Shown in pieces: positions 33,723 to 41,974 of a stretch of DNA of 64,000 nucleotides; within the stretch, counting starts at the first letter, position 1; each line of letters opens with the position of its first letter. The notes under the pieces were generated by a model, which saw nothing but the letters and a program-made list of their open reading frames with translations, ran no database searches and had not been told where the DNA came from. The stretch covers positions 1,447,001-1,511,000 of the forward strand of contig NZ_JAAMNH020000001.1 of the NCBI RefSeq assembly GCF_011065935.2. Reading direction: 5' to 3'. The position numbers were made by a program, and so were the translations under genes. Source of the DNA: Clostridium estertheticum. Its GTDB lineage: Bacteria > Bacillota > Clostridia > Clostridiales > Clostridiaceae.

Positions 33723-35533
33723 AATTTTTCGCAGGGGTTGATATAGGAAATTCTACTACAGAAGTATGTATTGCCTCTGTAAATGAAAAGGAAGAAATTG
33801 ATATCCTAAGCAGTAGCCTTACGACAACTACAGGCGTTAAAGGTACTATCAAAAATGTAGAGGGTATTATCACTGCCTTAAAGGTAGCCATGGATAAAAT
33901 TGGGAAAGACTTATCTGACTTAGATAGTATTAGACTTAATGAAGCAGCCCCAGTAATTGGGGACACTGCCATGGAAACCATTACAGAAACTATAATAACT
34001 GAATCTACAATGATTGGGCATAACCCATCAACACCAGGTGGAACTGGCCTTGGAATAGGTGAATTAATTAGAATAGACAAATTAGATAGGATGCAAAAGG
34101 AAAAGAGCTATATTGTAGTAATTCCTGAAAGTGTTGATTATGAAATTGCAGCTTCTGCAATAAATGTATTCACGGCCGCTGGCTATGAAATAGTTGGTGC
34201 TATAGCTCAAAAAGATGAGGGAGTACTAATTAGTAATAGACTTACTAAAATAATACCAATTTTAGATGAAGTAAAGTATATAGATAAACTTCCACTGGGA
34301 ATAAAAGGTGCTGTAGAGGTAGCTGATAGTGGCTTTACCATACATACCTTGTCAAACCCCTATGGGATTGCTTCAATCTTTAATCTTTCCGCAGATGAAA
34401 CAGGTCAAATTGTGCCTGTAGCCAAAAGTCTTGTGGGAACAAGATCGGCTGTAGTAATTAAAACCCCAAAAGGCCAGGTGAAGGAAAAAGTTATACCCTC
34501 AGGGTCTCTTTATATTCATGGGGCTACCAAGTATCAAAAAATTGATGTAGATGCAGGAGCCGTGGAAATTATGAAGGCTTTAGCCGGTGTATCAGAAATT
34601 AAAGACATTGAAGGTGAGTCTGGTACTAACATTGGAGGCATGATCAGTGGCGTTAAAAATGTTATGGCAGAGCTCATAGGAACTAGAATTCAAGATGTAA
34701 AAATAAGAGATTTACTGGCAATAGATACAAATCTTCCAGTTAGAGTACAAGGCGGTATAGCTGGAGAGACCTTTATGGAAAAAGCTGTTGCAGTAGCAGC
34801 TATGGTAAAAGCAGATAAAATACCTATGATTAAGGTGGCCAGTGTACTAAGTGAAAAACTAGGAGCAAGGGTTAATGTAGCAGGCGTTGAAGCTGTAATG
34901 GCTTCTCTAGGAGCATTGACTACTCCGGGGGTTAAACTTCCACTTGGAATACTAGATTTAGGTGGTGGTTCAACGGATGCGGCAGTGCTTGATGAAAAAG
35001 GGGTTGTAAAATCTACACATTTGGCTGGCGCTGGGGAACTGGTAACAATGCTAATTAACTCAGAGCTTGGGTTAAAGGATAGAACACTAGCAGAAGAAAT
35101 TAAAAAGAATCCCATTGCAAAGGTAGAGAGTTTGTATCATATAAGGATGGAAAATAGGGAAGTGAAATTCTTTAACAGTCCAATAGATTCTAAGTTTTTC
35201 GGAAGATTGGTGGTTTTAAAGAAGGAAATGATACCTATATATGCAGATGTTTCTCTAGAGAAAATAGTAGAAGTAAGAAGAAGTGCAAAAAAGAGAGTTT
35301 TTGTAGAGAATGCATTGAGAGCCTTAAAAGATATAGCACCAATGAATAATTTAAGAAATATTCCCAATATAGTTTTGGTTGGTGGATCAGCTTTAGATTT
35401 TGAAATTCCTGAAATGATTATGAGTGAACTTTCAAAGTATAAAATTGTTGCAGGTAGAGGGAATATAAGGGCCCTAGAAGGACCGAGAAATGCTGTAGCT
35501 ACAGGGCTGATTCTATCATATATTTCCAGTTAA
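33719..35533 (+). CDS. pduG: Diol dehydratase reactivase, large subunit
   Basis: The 604-residue ATP-dependent chaperone that swaps damaged cobalamin out of the dehydratase. An actin-like ATPase start FAGVDIGNSTTEVCIA (residues 3-18), ADETGQIVPVAKSLVGTRSAV, the phosphate loop ILDLGGGSTDAAV and a C-terminal VGGSALDFEIPEM segment are conserved. It works with pduH downstream. Confidence 0.95.
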   Translation: MKFFAGVDIGNSTTEVCIASVNEKEEIDILSSSLTTTTGVKGTIKNVEGIITALKVAMDKIGKDLSDLDSIRLNEAAPVIGDTAMETITETIITESTMIGHNPSTPGGTGLGIGELIRIDKLDRMQKEKSYIVVIPESVDYEIAASAINVFTAAGYEIVGAIAQKDEGVLISNRLTKIIPILDEVKYIDKLPLGIKGAVEVADSGFTIHTLSNPYGIASIFNLSADETGQIVPVAKSLVGTRSAVVIKTPKGQVKEKVIPSGSLYIHGATKYQKIDVDAGAVEIMKALAGVSEIKDIEGESGTNIGGMISGVKNVMAELIGTRIQDVKIRDLLAIDTNLPVRVQGGIAGETFMEKAVAVAAMVKADKIPMIKVASVLSEKLGARVNVAGVEAVMASLGALTTPGVKLPLGILDLGGGSTDAAVLDEKGVVKSTHLAGAGELVTMLINSELGLKDRTLAEEIKKNPIAKVESLYHIRMENREVKFFNSPIDSKFFGRLVVLKKEMIPIYADVSLEKIVEVRRSAKKRVFVENALRALKDIAPMNNLRNIPNIVLVGGSALDFEIPEMIMSELSKYKIVAGRGNIRALEGPRNAVATGLILSYISS

Positions 35534-35592
35534 CATCAGGAAAGATGATTAGTAATGCCAAAAGTGATAACTAATCTAAGGGAGATAATAAT

Positions 35593-35925
35593 ATGAAAAG
35601 TAAAAGCCCTGTTATAGTGGTTTTTGTTACTAAAGATGGAGAATGCTTTTTAAAAGAAGTATTAGCAGGAATAGAAGAAGAAGGTATTCCTTATGAAGTG
35701 GAAAGGGAGCAATATGGCTCATCTAGCGAACTTGCAACGAAAGCTGCTTCTCAGTCACTTTTGGAAACTGGGATAGGTATAGATGAAGAGTTTGCTAGTA
35801 TAACTATATGTAAGTTACCTAGAAATAAACCACTACAGTGTTATAGATGTTTAGATAATGATAAGCTGAGACTTGTAGGTAATAATGCAGCTAGAATCAT
35901 TAAAGGGATACCTTTAAAATATTAA
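35593..35925 (+). CDS. pduH: Diol dehydratase reactivase, small subunit
   Basis: A 110-residue partner of PduG that takes the place of a dehydratase subunit during cofactor exchange. It has the PduH/DdrB pattern: PVIVVFVTK, LKEVLAGIEEEGIPYEV (a stretch resembling the related PduD fold) and LPRNKPLQCYRC. It lies 59 bases after pduG with an AGGGAG ribosome site. Confidence 0.93.
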   Translation: MKSKSPVIVVFVTKDGECFLKEVLAGIEEEGIPYEVEREQYGSSSELATKAASQSLLETGIGIDEEFASITICKLPRNKPLQCYRCLDNDKLRLVGNNAARIIKGIPLKY

Positions 35926-35940
35926 AGGGCTGGTGGTAAT

Positions 35941-36909
35941 ATGAGTATCACTACAAAAAACGGTGATAAGGGTTATACAAACCTTTTAAATGAAAAAATG
36001 GTAATTAAAAGTGATCCTAGGGTAAAGCTTCTTGGTGAAATAGACGAACTTTCTAGTTATTTGGGATTACTTAAGAGTGAAATAGATGATGATAAAATAA
36101 AAGATGAGATAAATAATATACAAGGGAATATAAGTAATGTAATGGCACAGGTTGCCGCGGGAAACCATGATAAATATTACTTAGCAGTGGATAATTTAAT
36201 AGAGATTGAAAAGTTAATAAGCAAGTATGAAGGTATGTCTATTCCACAAAATAAGTTCATTATTCCTGGAGACAATAGAGTTTCCGCTATTACTGACATA
36301 TGTCGTGCTATAACTAGAAAAGTTGAGAGGCAGTTAATCTATGTTGATTCCACAAACAAAATAGAAGAAAATAGTAAAAAATACTTTAACCGCTTATCAG
36401 ATTATCTGTATGCAGTAGCTAGATATATAGATTTTAAAGATGAAATTACTAAGAAAGTAAAAGAATCTTTAAAGGTGGAACTTATAATAGATGGAAAAGA
36501 AAAGGTTTTGAATCTTGAAGCAGCTAAAAAACTGCTAGGTCAAATTGAAATTAAGGCAACAAATATTGGTTTACCTGTAGTTATAGCCATAGCAAACCAG
36601 TGGGGCACTATAATAGCAGTACATTTTATGGATGGAGCCCTTCCAGGAAGCTATGATATAGCTGTTAACAAAGCATACACCTCAGCTATATTTAGACTAG
36701 GTACTTTAAAACTAGGACAAATGTCTAAAGTCGGGCAAACACTGCAAGGTATTAATGATACAAATAGCAGAATTGTTATATTTGGAGGAGGATATCCTCT
36801 GATGATTAATAATAAGGTTGTAGGTTCTGTAGGTGTAAGCGGTGGAAATGGCGAACAAGATGATGAAATTGCTCTATTTGGAACAAGTCTTATGGAAAAA
36901 TTGAATTAA
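35941..36909 (+). CDS. pduO: PduO-type cob(I)alamin adenosyltransferase with GlcG/HbpS domain
   Basis: Makes adenosylcobalamin for the dehydratase. Residues 1-185 are the PduO-type adenosyltransferase (TTKNGDKGYTNLL with the ATP-binding loop, LLGEIDELSSYLGL, and RAITRKVERQL). Residues 195-322 are a GlcG/HbpS (DUF336) domain (VVIAIANQWGTIIAVHFMDGALPGSYDIA). The two-domain build is the standard Pdu form. Spaced 15 bases after pduH. Confidence 0.94.
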   Translation: MSITTKNGDKGYTNLLNEKMVIKSDPRVKLLGEIDELSSYLGLLKSEIDDDKIKDEINNIQGNISNVMAQVAAGNHDKYYLAVDNLIEIEKLISKYEGMSIPQNKFIIPGDNRVSAITDICRAITRKVERQLIYVDSTNKIEENSKKYFNRLSDYLYAVARYIDFKDEITKKVKESLKVELIIDGKEKVLNLEAAKKLLGQIEIKATNIGLPVVIAIANQWGTIIAVHFMDGALPGSYDIAVNKAYTSAIFRLGTLKLGQMSKVGQTLQGINDTNSRIVIFGGGYPLMINNKVVGSVGVSGGNGEQDDEIALFGTSLMEKLN

Positions 36910-36920
36910 GGGGGGGGCAA

Positions 36921-38336
36921 ATGTCAGTTAAACAAGAGGATATAGAAATTATAATAAAACAAGTTCTTTCAAATATAAAGAATGCAAAAAAAATATCTAC
37001 AAACACATCTATAGGGTCTTCAGTTGGTATTTTTGAGGACATGAATGATGCAATAGAAGCTGCCACCGTTGCTCAGAAAAAAATAAAGGTTATGACTATT
37101 CAGCAAAGAGAATCTATAATAGTGAAAATCAGAGAAAAAACTATTGAAAATGCTAGAATACTGGCTGAACTTGGCGTTGAAGAAACTGGTATGGGTAGAG
37201 TTGATCATAAGATTCTAAAGCATGAACTTTTAGCTAATAAAACCCCAGGTACTGAGGACATAAAAACAATAGCTTGGTCTGGTGACAAGGGATTAACATT
37301 AGTAGAAATGGGACCTTTTGGAGTAATTGGGTCAATAACGCCTTCCACAAATCCAAGTGAAACTATTTTATGTAACAGTATAGGTATGATAGCAGCTGGA
37401 AATACAGTGGTTTTCAATCCTCACCCAGGTGCAATTAAGGTTTCACTTATGGCTGTGAAAATTGTTAATGAAGCATCTATGGAAGCTGGTGGACCAGCAA
37501 ACATAGTAACAACTGTTTTTAGTCCTACCTTGGAGTCCTGTAACATTTTAATGAAGCATAAAAATATAGCCTTAATTGCTGCCACTGGTGGCCCTGGTGT
37601 TGTAACAGCGGCGCTTTCCTCAGGGAAGAGAGCTATAGGTGCAGGGGCTGGTAATCCTCCCGTTGTTGTGGATGAAACAGCAGATCTTCCAAAGGCCGCA
37701 AGGGACATAATAGATGGAGCTAGTTTTGATAATAATCTTCCCTGTATAGCTGAAAAGGAAGTAGTAGCAGTAAAAGAAATTACAGATGAGCTTATGTATT
37801 ATATGGTTCAAAATGGAGCATACGAAATTACTCCAGAGGAAGCTGTAATGTTGACTAGATTAGTATTTACTGATAATAAGGGTAAGTTATCCTTAAATAG
37901 GGATTGGATAGGAAAGGATGCATACAAAATATTAAGAGCCTTAGGTAAGGAAGTTAATGAAAATATAAGATGCATAATATTTAAGGGACCAAAGGATCAT
38001 CCATTAATAATAGAAGAATTAATGATGCCAATCTTAGGTATTGTAGAAGTAGAGGACTTTGATGAAGCAGTTCAGGTTGCAAAACTCCTTGAACAGGGTA
38101 ATAGACACTCAGCTCATATGCATTCAAGGAATATTCAAAATTTGACTAGGCTTTCAAGGGAAATTGATACTGCAATATTTGTAAAAAATGCACCTTCTTA
38201 TGCAGCACTAGGTTTTGGTGGAGAAGGATACTGCACCTTTACTATTGCAAGTAGAACTGGAGAAGGTCTTACATCAACAAAAACCTTCACAAAAAGTAGA
38301 AGATGTGTATTAGCTGATGGTTTATCAATAAGATAG
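36921..38336 (+). CDS. pduP: CoA-acylating propionaldehyde dehydrogenase
   Basis: Oxidises propanal to propionyl-CoA with NAD+ inside the compartment. 471 residues, with an N-terminal amphipathic targeting helix (EDIEIIIKQVLSNIKN) and an aldehyde dehydrogenase fold. The catalytic Cys is C275 in NLPCIAEK, the NAD site includes FGVIGSITPSTNP and AATGGPGVV. A strong GGGGGGG ribosome site precedes the ATG. Confidence 0.95.
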   Translation: MSVKQEDIEIIIKQVLSNIKNAKKISTNTSIGSSVGIFEDMNDAIEAATVAQKKIKVMTIQQRESIIVKIREKTIENARILAELGVEETGMGRVDHKILKHELLANKTPGTEDIKTIAWSGDKGLTLVEMGPFGVIGSITPSTNPSETILCNSIGMIAAGNTVVFNPHPGAIKVSLMAVKIVNEASMEAGGPANIVTTVFSPTLESCNILMKHKNIALIAATGGPGVVTAALSSGKRAIGAGAGNPPVVVDETADLPKAARDIIDGASFDNNLPCIAEKEVVAVKEITDELMYYMVQNGAYEITPEEAVMLTRLVFTDNKGKLSLNRDWIGKDAYKILRALGKEVNENIRCIIFKGPKDHPLIIEELMMPILGIVEVEDFDEAVQVAKLLEQGNRHSAHMHSRNIQNLTRLSREIDTAIFVKNAPSYAALGFGGEGYCTFTIASRTGEGLTSTKTFTKSRRCVLADGLSIR

Positions 38337-38348
38337 GGAGTTGAAATA

Positions 38349-39563
38349 ATGGAAATAAGTCAAATTAATATTGAAGATATTGTTAAACAGGTTATGAAAG
38401 AAATGGTGGAAAAAAATACGGATAGCAAAAGTTCACCTGGAAGTGGTTCGATTTCTAAAATGAGCCATGTAGCTATGCTTACTGGTGAGAGGAAAATAGA
38501 AGTAAAAGAATTTAAAATCCCTGAAATAAGTGATGATGAAATACTTGTTAAGGTTGAAGGTTGTGGAATTTGTGGTACTGATGTACATGAATACAAAGGA
38601 GACCCTTTTGGTTTAATTCCTGTAGTACTAGGTCATGAAGGATCAGGAGAAATAGTTAAAGTTGGTAAAAACATTAAAATAGATACAGCTGGAAAATCAG
38701 TTAAACTTGGTGACAAATTAGTATCTTGCGTTATACCTTGTGGGGAATGTGAGCCATGTTTAAGCAATCCAGGAAGAGCTAATCTTTGTGAAAATGCAAA
38801 AATATTTGGACTTCTTCCAGATGATGAAGTTCATCTAAATGGATGGTTTGGTGAATACCTAGTACTCAGAAAAGGTGCAACTTTTTTCAATGTAACTGGT
38901 ATGAATCTAAATCAAAGACTCTTAATTGAACCTGCAGCAGTAGTAGTACATGCAGTGGAGAGGGCAAAGACAACGGGGCTACTTAAGTTCAATAGTAAAG
39001 TAGTTGTGCAAGGCTGTGGGCCAATAGGACTCCTTTTAATTTCTGTAGTTAGAACTCTTGGTGTGGAACATATAATAGCGGTAGATGGTGATGAAAATAG
39101 ATTGAAAATGGCTAGAAAGATGGGGGCAACTAAAACTGTGAACTTTATGGAGCATAATGGAATAGATGCTTTAACTAAAGCTGTTTATGAGGCTTGTGAT
39201 GGTATAGGTGCAGATTTTGCTTTCCAATGTACTGGTGTTCCAAAAGCAGCGGCAAATATCTGGAAATTCATAAAACGTGGTGGTGGTCTTTGTGAGGTTG
39301 GTTTCTTTGTTAATGGCGGAGATTGTACAATAAATCCTCATTTTGATATATGTAATAAAGAAGTTACGTTAGTAGGTTCTTGGACTTATACCCCTCAGGA
39401 TTATCCAACAACTATTGACTTTATAAAAAGAGCAACTGGTATAGGGCTTCCGCTTGAAGAGTTAATAACTCATAAATTCTCACTAGATAATTTAAATGAA
39501 GCTATGGAAGTTAATATGAAGCAAGAAGGAATAAAAATTATTTATGTAAATGAAAACTTTTAG
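38349..39563 (+). CDS. BMC-targeted zinc alcohol dehydrogenase (MDR family)
   Basis: A 404-residue medium-chain zinc dehydrogenase with an unusual N-terminal extension. Residues 1-22 form a targeting helix (INIEDIVKQVMKEMVEK) followed by a Ser/Gly linker. The enzyme core has the catalytic zinc Cys (C75 in GICGTD), GHEGSGEI, a four-Cys structural zinc loop (CGECEPCLSNPGRANLC) and a Rossmann motif QGCGPIGLL. It takes the place of the iron-type PduQ of classical Pdu loci. Reduction of propanal to 1-propanol would recycle NADH, and reduction of lactaldehyde to 1,2-propanediol is also possible. Both are inferences. Confidence 0.9.
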   Translation: MEISQINIEDIVKQVMKEMVEKNTDSKSSPGSGSISKMSHVAMLTGERKIEVKEFKIPEISDDEILVKVEGCGICGTDVHEYKGDPFGLIPVVLGHEGSGEIVKVGKNIKIDTAGKSVKLGDKLVSCVIPCGECEPCLSNPGRANLCENAKIFGLLPDDEVHLNGWFGEYLVLRKGATFFNVTGMNLNQRLLIEPAAVVVHAVERAKTTGLLKFNSKVVVQGCGPIGLLLISVVRTLGVEHIIAVDGDENRLKMARKMGATKTVNFMEHNGIDALTKAVYEACDGIGADFAFQCTGVPKAAANIWKFIKRGGGLCEVGFFVNGGDCTINPHFDICNKEVTLVGSWTYTPQDYPTTIDFIKRATGIGLPLEELITHKFSLDNLNEAMEVNMKQEGIKIIYVNENF

Positions 39564-39573
39564 GTGGTGAAAA

Positions 39574-39888
39574 ATGGCAGAGGGTGTAGGATTTCTTGAA
39601 GTATATGGCTTAACTGCAGCTTTTGTTGCAGCAGATGCAGCTTGCAAGGCTGCAAATGTTAGAATAGATGCTTTTGATCATAATAAACCAGCCAATGCAG
39701 ATAATTTACCAGTACCACTACTTGTTTTGGTTAAAATGAGAGGAAGTATTGAAGATGTTAAAGCGGCAATGGATGCAGGGGAGCAGGCTGCTAAAAAGGT
39801 ATCAGGAGTGGTTACCACTCATATTATAGCCAGACCAGATATGGATACTGAAAAATTATTAAAAATAAATTCATTAACAAAAAAATAA
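39574..39888 (+). CDS. BMC-H shell protein with pore-region insertion
   Basis: A 104-residue single-domain microcompartment hexamer protein (BMC fold: GFLEVYGLTAAFVAADAA at 6-23, MRGSIEDVKAAMDAGEQAA, THIIARPD). Compared with its neighbours it has about 12 extra residues, DHNKPANADNLP, in the loop after the second strand. It differs clearly from the PduA/J copies and is not the permuted PduU type. The stop-to-start distance from the alcohol dehydrogenase is 10 bases. Confidence 0.9.
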   Translation: MAEGVGFLEVYGLTAAFVAADAACKAANVRIDAFDHNKPANADNLPVPLLVLVKMRGSIEDVKAAMDAGEQAAKKVSGVVTTHIIARPDMDTEKLLKINSLTKK

Positions 39889-39908
39889 AATTTTAGGAGG
39901 ATATTAAT

Positions 39909-40187
39909 ATGACTCAAGAAGCTTTAGGAATGGTAGAAACAAGAGGTCTTGTAGCAGCAATAGAAGCAGCGGATGCAATGGTAAAGGCAGCAGACGTAAC
40001 ACTTATAGGAACAGAAAAAGTTGGTTCAGGACTTGTAACAGTAATGGTAAGAGGAGATGTAGGTGCTGTTAAAGCAGCAACAGAGGTTGGAGCGGCTGCA
40101 GCACAAAGATTAGGAGAACTTGTAGCAGTTCATGTAATCCCAAGACCACATGGCGATGTGGAAAAAATTCTTCCAAGCACAAAGTAG
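39909..40187 (+). CDS. pduA: BMC-H shell protein (PduA/PduJ type)
   Basis: A 92-residue canonical hexameric shell protein: ALGMVETRGLVAAIEAADAM, the pore loop KVGSGLV, and HVIPRPHGDVEKILP at the C-terminus. It is nearly identical to the protein at 40606, differing at about ten positions. It forms facet tiles with a central pore for small metabolites. Confidence 0.95.
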   Translation: MTQEALGMVETRGLVAAIEAADAMVKAADVTLIGTEKVGSGLVTVMVRGDVGAVKAATEVGAAAAQRLGELVAVHVIPRPHGDVEKILPSTK

Positions 40188-40199
40188 GAGATTTATTTT

Positions 40200-40517
40200 A
40201 TGAAAGCATTAGGTTTTGTAGAAGTATCGGGAGTAGTAGCAGCAGTTGAAGCTCTAGATTCTATGCTGAAAACTGCGGATGTTGAGTTTGTTACATGGGA
40301 AAACAAGCTTGGTGGAAGACTTGTAACCATAGTAATAACTGGTAGCATATCCTCAGTTAATGAGGCAGTGGAAATTGGTAGTGCAAGGGCAAACGCAATA
40401 ACTAAAACTGTTGCACATGCAATAATTGCAAATCCTCATGAAGAAGTTATAAAATTAATCCAAATAAGCGCTAAAAAATTAAATCTAGCGAAAAGTGGTG
40501 AAGCACGTGAGTTCTGA
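40200..40517 (+). CDS. Divergent BMC-H shell protein
   Basis: A 105-residue single BMC domain protein (ALGFVEVSGVVAAVEALDSM; VTIVITGSISSVNEAV; HAIIANPHEEVIKL) with an altered pore region (NKLGGRLV) and about 14 extra C-terminal residues. It sits between the two PduA/J copies. Its 3' end overlaps, in another frame, an open stretch that continues into the next shell gene. Confidence 0.9.
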   Translation: MKALGFVEVSGVVAAVEALDSMLKTADVEFVTWENKLGGRLVTIVITGSISSVNEAVEIGSARANAITKTVAHAIIANPHEEVIKLIQISAKKLNLAKSGEAREF

Positions 40518-40605
40518 TGAGTTAAATATACAAGAAATAGAAAACGAAGCAGAAAAAAATGAGAATAATTTAAGTAAGCAAAACATTATGAAGGGGGATA
40601 TTAAA

Positions 40606-40884
40606 ATGGAACATCAAGCATTAGGAATGGTAGAAACAAGAGGACTAGTAGCAGCAATAGAGGCAGCGGACGCAATGGTGAAGGCAGCTAATGTTATATT
40701 AATCGGAACAGAGAAAATCGGTTCAGGACTTGTAACTATAATGGTAAGAGGGGATGTAGGGGCAGTAAAAGCTGCAACAGAAGTTGGAGCAGCTGCAGCG
40801 CAAAGACTAGGAGAACTTGTAGCAGTACACGTAATACCAAGACCACATGGTGATGTAGAAAAGATACTTCCAACAGTAAAATAA
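40606..40884 (+). CDS. pduJ: BMC-H shell protein (PduA/PduJ type), second copy
   Basis: A 92-residue near-duplicate of the protein at 39909. The ATG at 40606 is chosen because AAGGGGG lies 9 bases upstream and the protein then aligns end to end with its twin. The same frame stays open back to a GTG at 40495, which would add a 37-residue acidic, Asn/Glu-rich extension that other PduA/J proteins lack. Confidence 0.92.
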   Translation: MEHQALGMVETRGLVAAIEAADAMVKAANVILIGTEKIGSGLVTIMVRGDVGAVKAATEVGAAAAQRLGELVAVHVIPRPHGDVEKILPTVK

Positions 40885-40905
40885 TTAGAAAAGTAAGGGA
40901 TAATT

Positions 40906-41541
40906 ATGGATAAAGATGAATTAGTTAAAATTATAACAAAAATGGTTAAGGAAACCATAACTAATAATGATAATATCCTTGTACCAGTAGGTGTTTCTGG
41001 AAGACATGTACATTTGTGTAGAGAACATATGGACATTCTGTTCGGTAAAAACTCTCAGCTTGAAAAAAAGAAGGATTTAATGGGAGGGCAATTTGCGGCG
41101 CAGCAGTGTGTAACAATTATTGGAGGGAAGCTTAGCTCATTAGAAAATGTTAGAATCCTTGGTCCGCTCCGAAAAGAAAGTCAAATTGAAATATCAAAAA
41201 CTGATTCTATAAAGCTTGGGGTAAAAGCCACAGTAAGGGAATCCGGTGAACTCAAAAATTCTGCACCGATTACATTAGTAGGACCTATTGGTGCAATTAC
41301 ACTTATTGAAGGATGTATAGTTGCTAAAAGGCATATTCATATGTCAAACCAGGAAGCAGAAAAATTTGGTCTACAAAATAACCAAATTGTAGATGTGAAA
41401 GTACCCGGAGGACGGGGTGGGTTATTAGGTAATGTACAGATTAGAACTGATAATACCTATACTTTAGAAATGCACATCGATACAGATGAGGCTAATGCAA
41501 TGGAAATCAAATGTGGAAGTTTACTCCAGATAGTAAAATAA
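40906..41541 (+). CDS. pduL: Phosphate propanoyltransferase
   Basis: Converts propionyl-CoA and phosphate to propionyl phosphate and free CoA inside the shell. The 211-residue protein has two PduL domains with the zinc-binding motifs VSGRHVHLC (about 30-38) and AKRHIHMS (about 142-149), plus an N-terminal targeting helix (KDELVKIITKMVKETI). GTAAGGGA precedes the ATG. No propionate kinase gene is in the window. Confidence 0.95.
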   Translation: MDKDELVKIITKMVKETITNNDNILVPVGVSGRHVHLCREHMDILFGKNSQLEKKKDLMGGQFAAQQCVTIIGGKLSSLENVRILGPLRKESQIEISKTDSIKLGVKATVRESGELKNSAPITLVGPIGAITLIEGCIVAKRHIHMSNQEAEKFGLQNNQIVDVKVPGGRGGLLGNVQIRTDNTYTLEMHIDTDEANAMEIKCGSLLQIVK

Positions 41542-41550
41542 TTAAAAGAG

Positions 41551-41592
41551 TACCAAGTGCCAGTAGACGGATTTTATAGCTGGTACTTGGTA
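41551..41592 (+). other. Hairpin between pduL and pduN
   Basis: TACCAAGTGCCAG and CTGGTACTTGGTA form a 13-bp stem with one G-T pair and a 16-base loop, without a proper T run. It may be a weak terminator or an RNA-processing or stability element setting the level of the genes after pduL. Confidence 0.6.
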
Positions 41593-41655
41593 TTTCCACA
41601 ATAAATTAGAAAAAAATTAAATTTATATATATATATTTAAGGGAGTTGCGTATTT

Positions 41656-41931
41656 ATGATTATTGGTAAGGTAATCGGTAAAGTTATTTCTACAAGAAAA
41701 AACCCTAAATTAGTAGGAAATAAATTTTTAATTGTTGAGCCTTTAGGTGATTTTGGGTTTGATGCCAACAATAGAATTGTAGCTGTTGATAATGTTGGTG
41801 CTGGGGTGGGTGAAATTGTTCTTGTTGTCACAGGTAGTTCGGCTAGGGCTATATGTGATGTAGACAATGCCCCAATTGATGCTGCCATCGTAGGAATTGT
41901 AGATAATGAGAAGGATATAATGTTAGATTAA
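41656..41931 (+). CDS. pduN: BMC vertex protein (EutN/CcmL type)
   Basis: A 91-residue pentameric shell protein closing the corners of the polyhedral shell. Typical marks are the start IIGKVIGKVISTRK, LIVEPLG, VAVDNVGAGVGEIVLVVTGS (residues 46-65) and AAIVGIVD. AAGGGAG precedes the ATG. It is the only vertex protein in the operon. Confidence 0.95.
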   Translation: MIIGKVIGKVISTRKNPKLVGNKFLIVEPLGDFGFDANNRIVAVDNVGAGVGEIVLVVTGSSARAICDVDNAPIDAAIVGIVDNEKDIMLD

Positions 41932-41974
41932 TAGACTTACTACACTAATAGATATAGTACAACGGGGTGAATAA

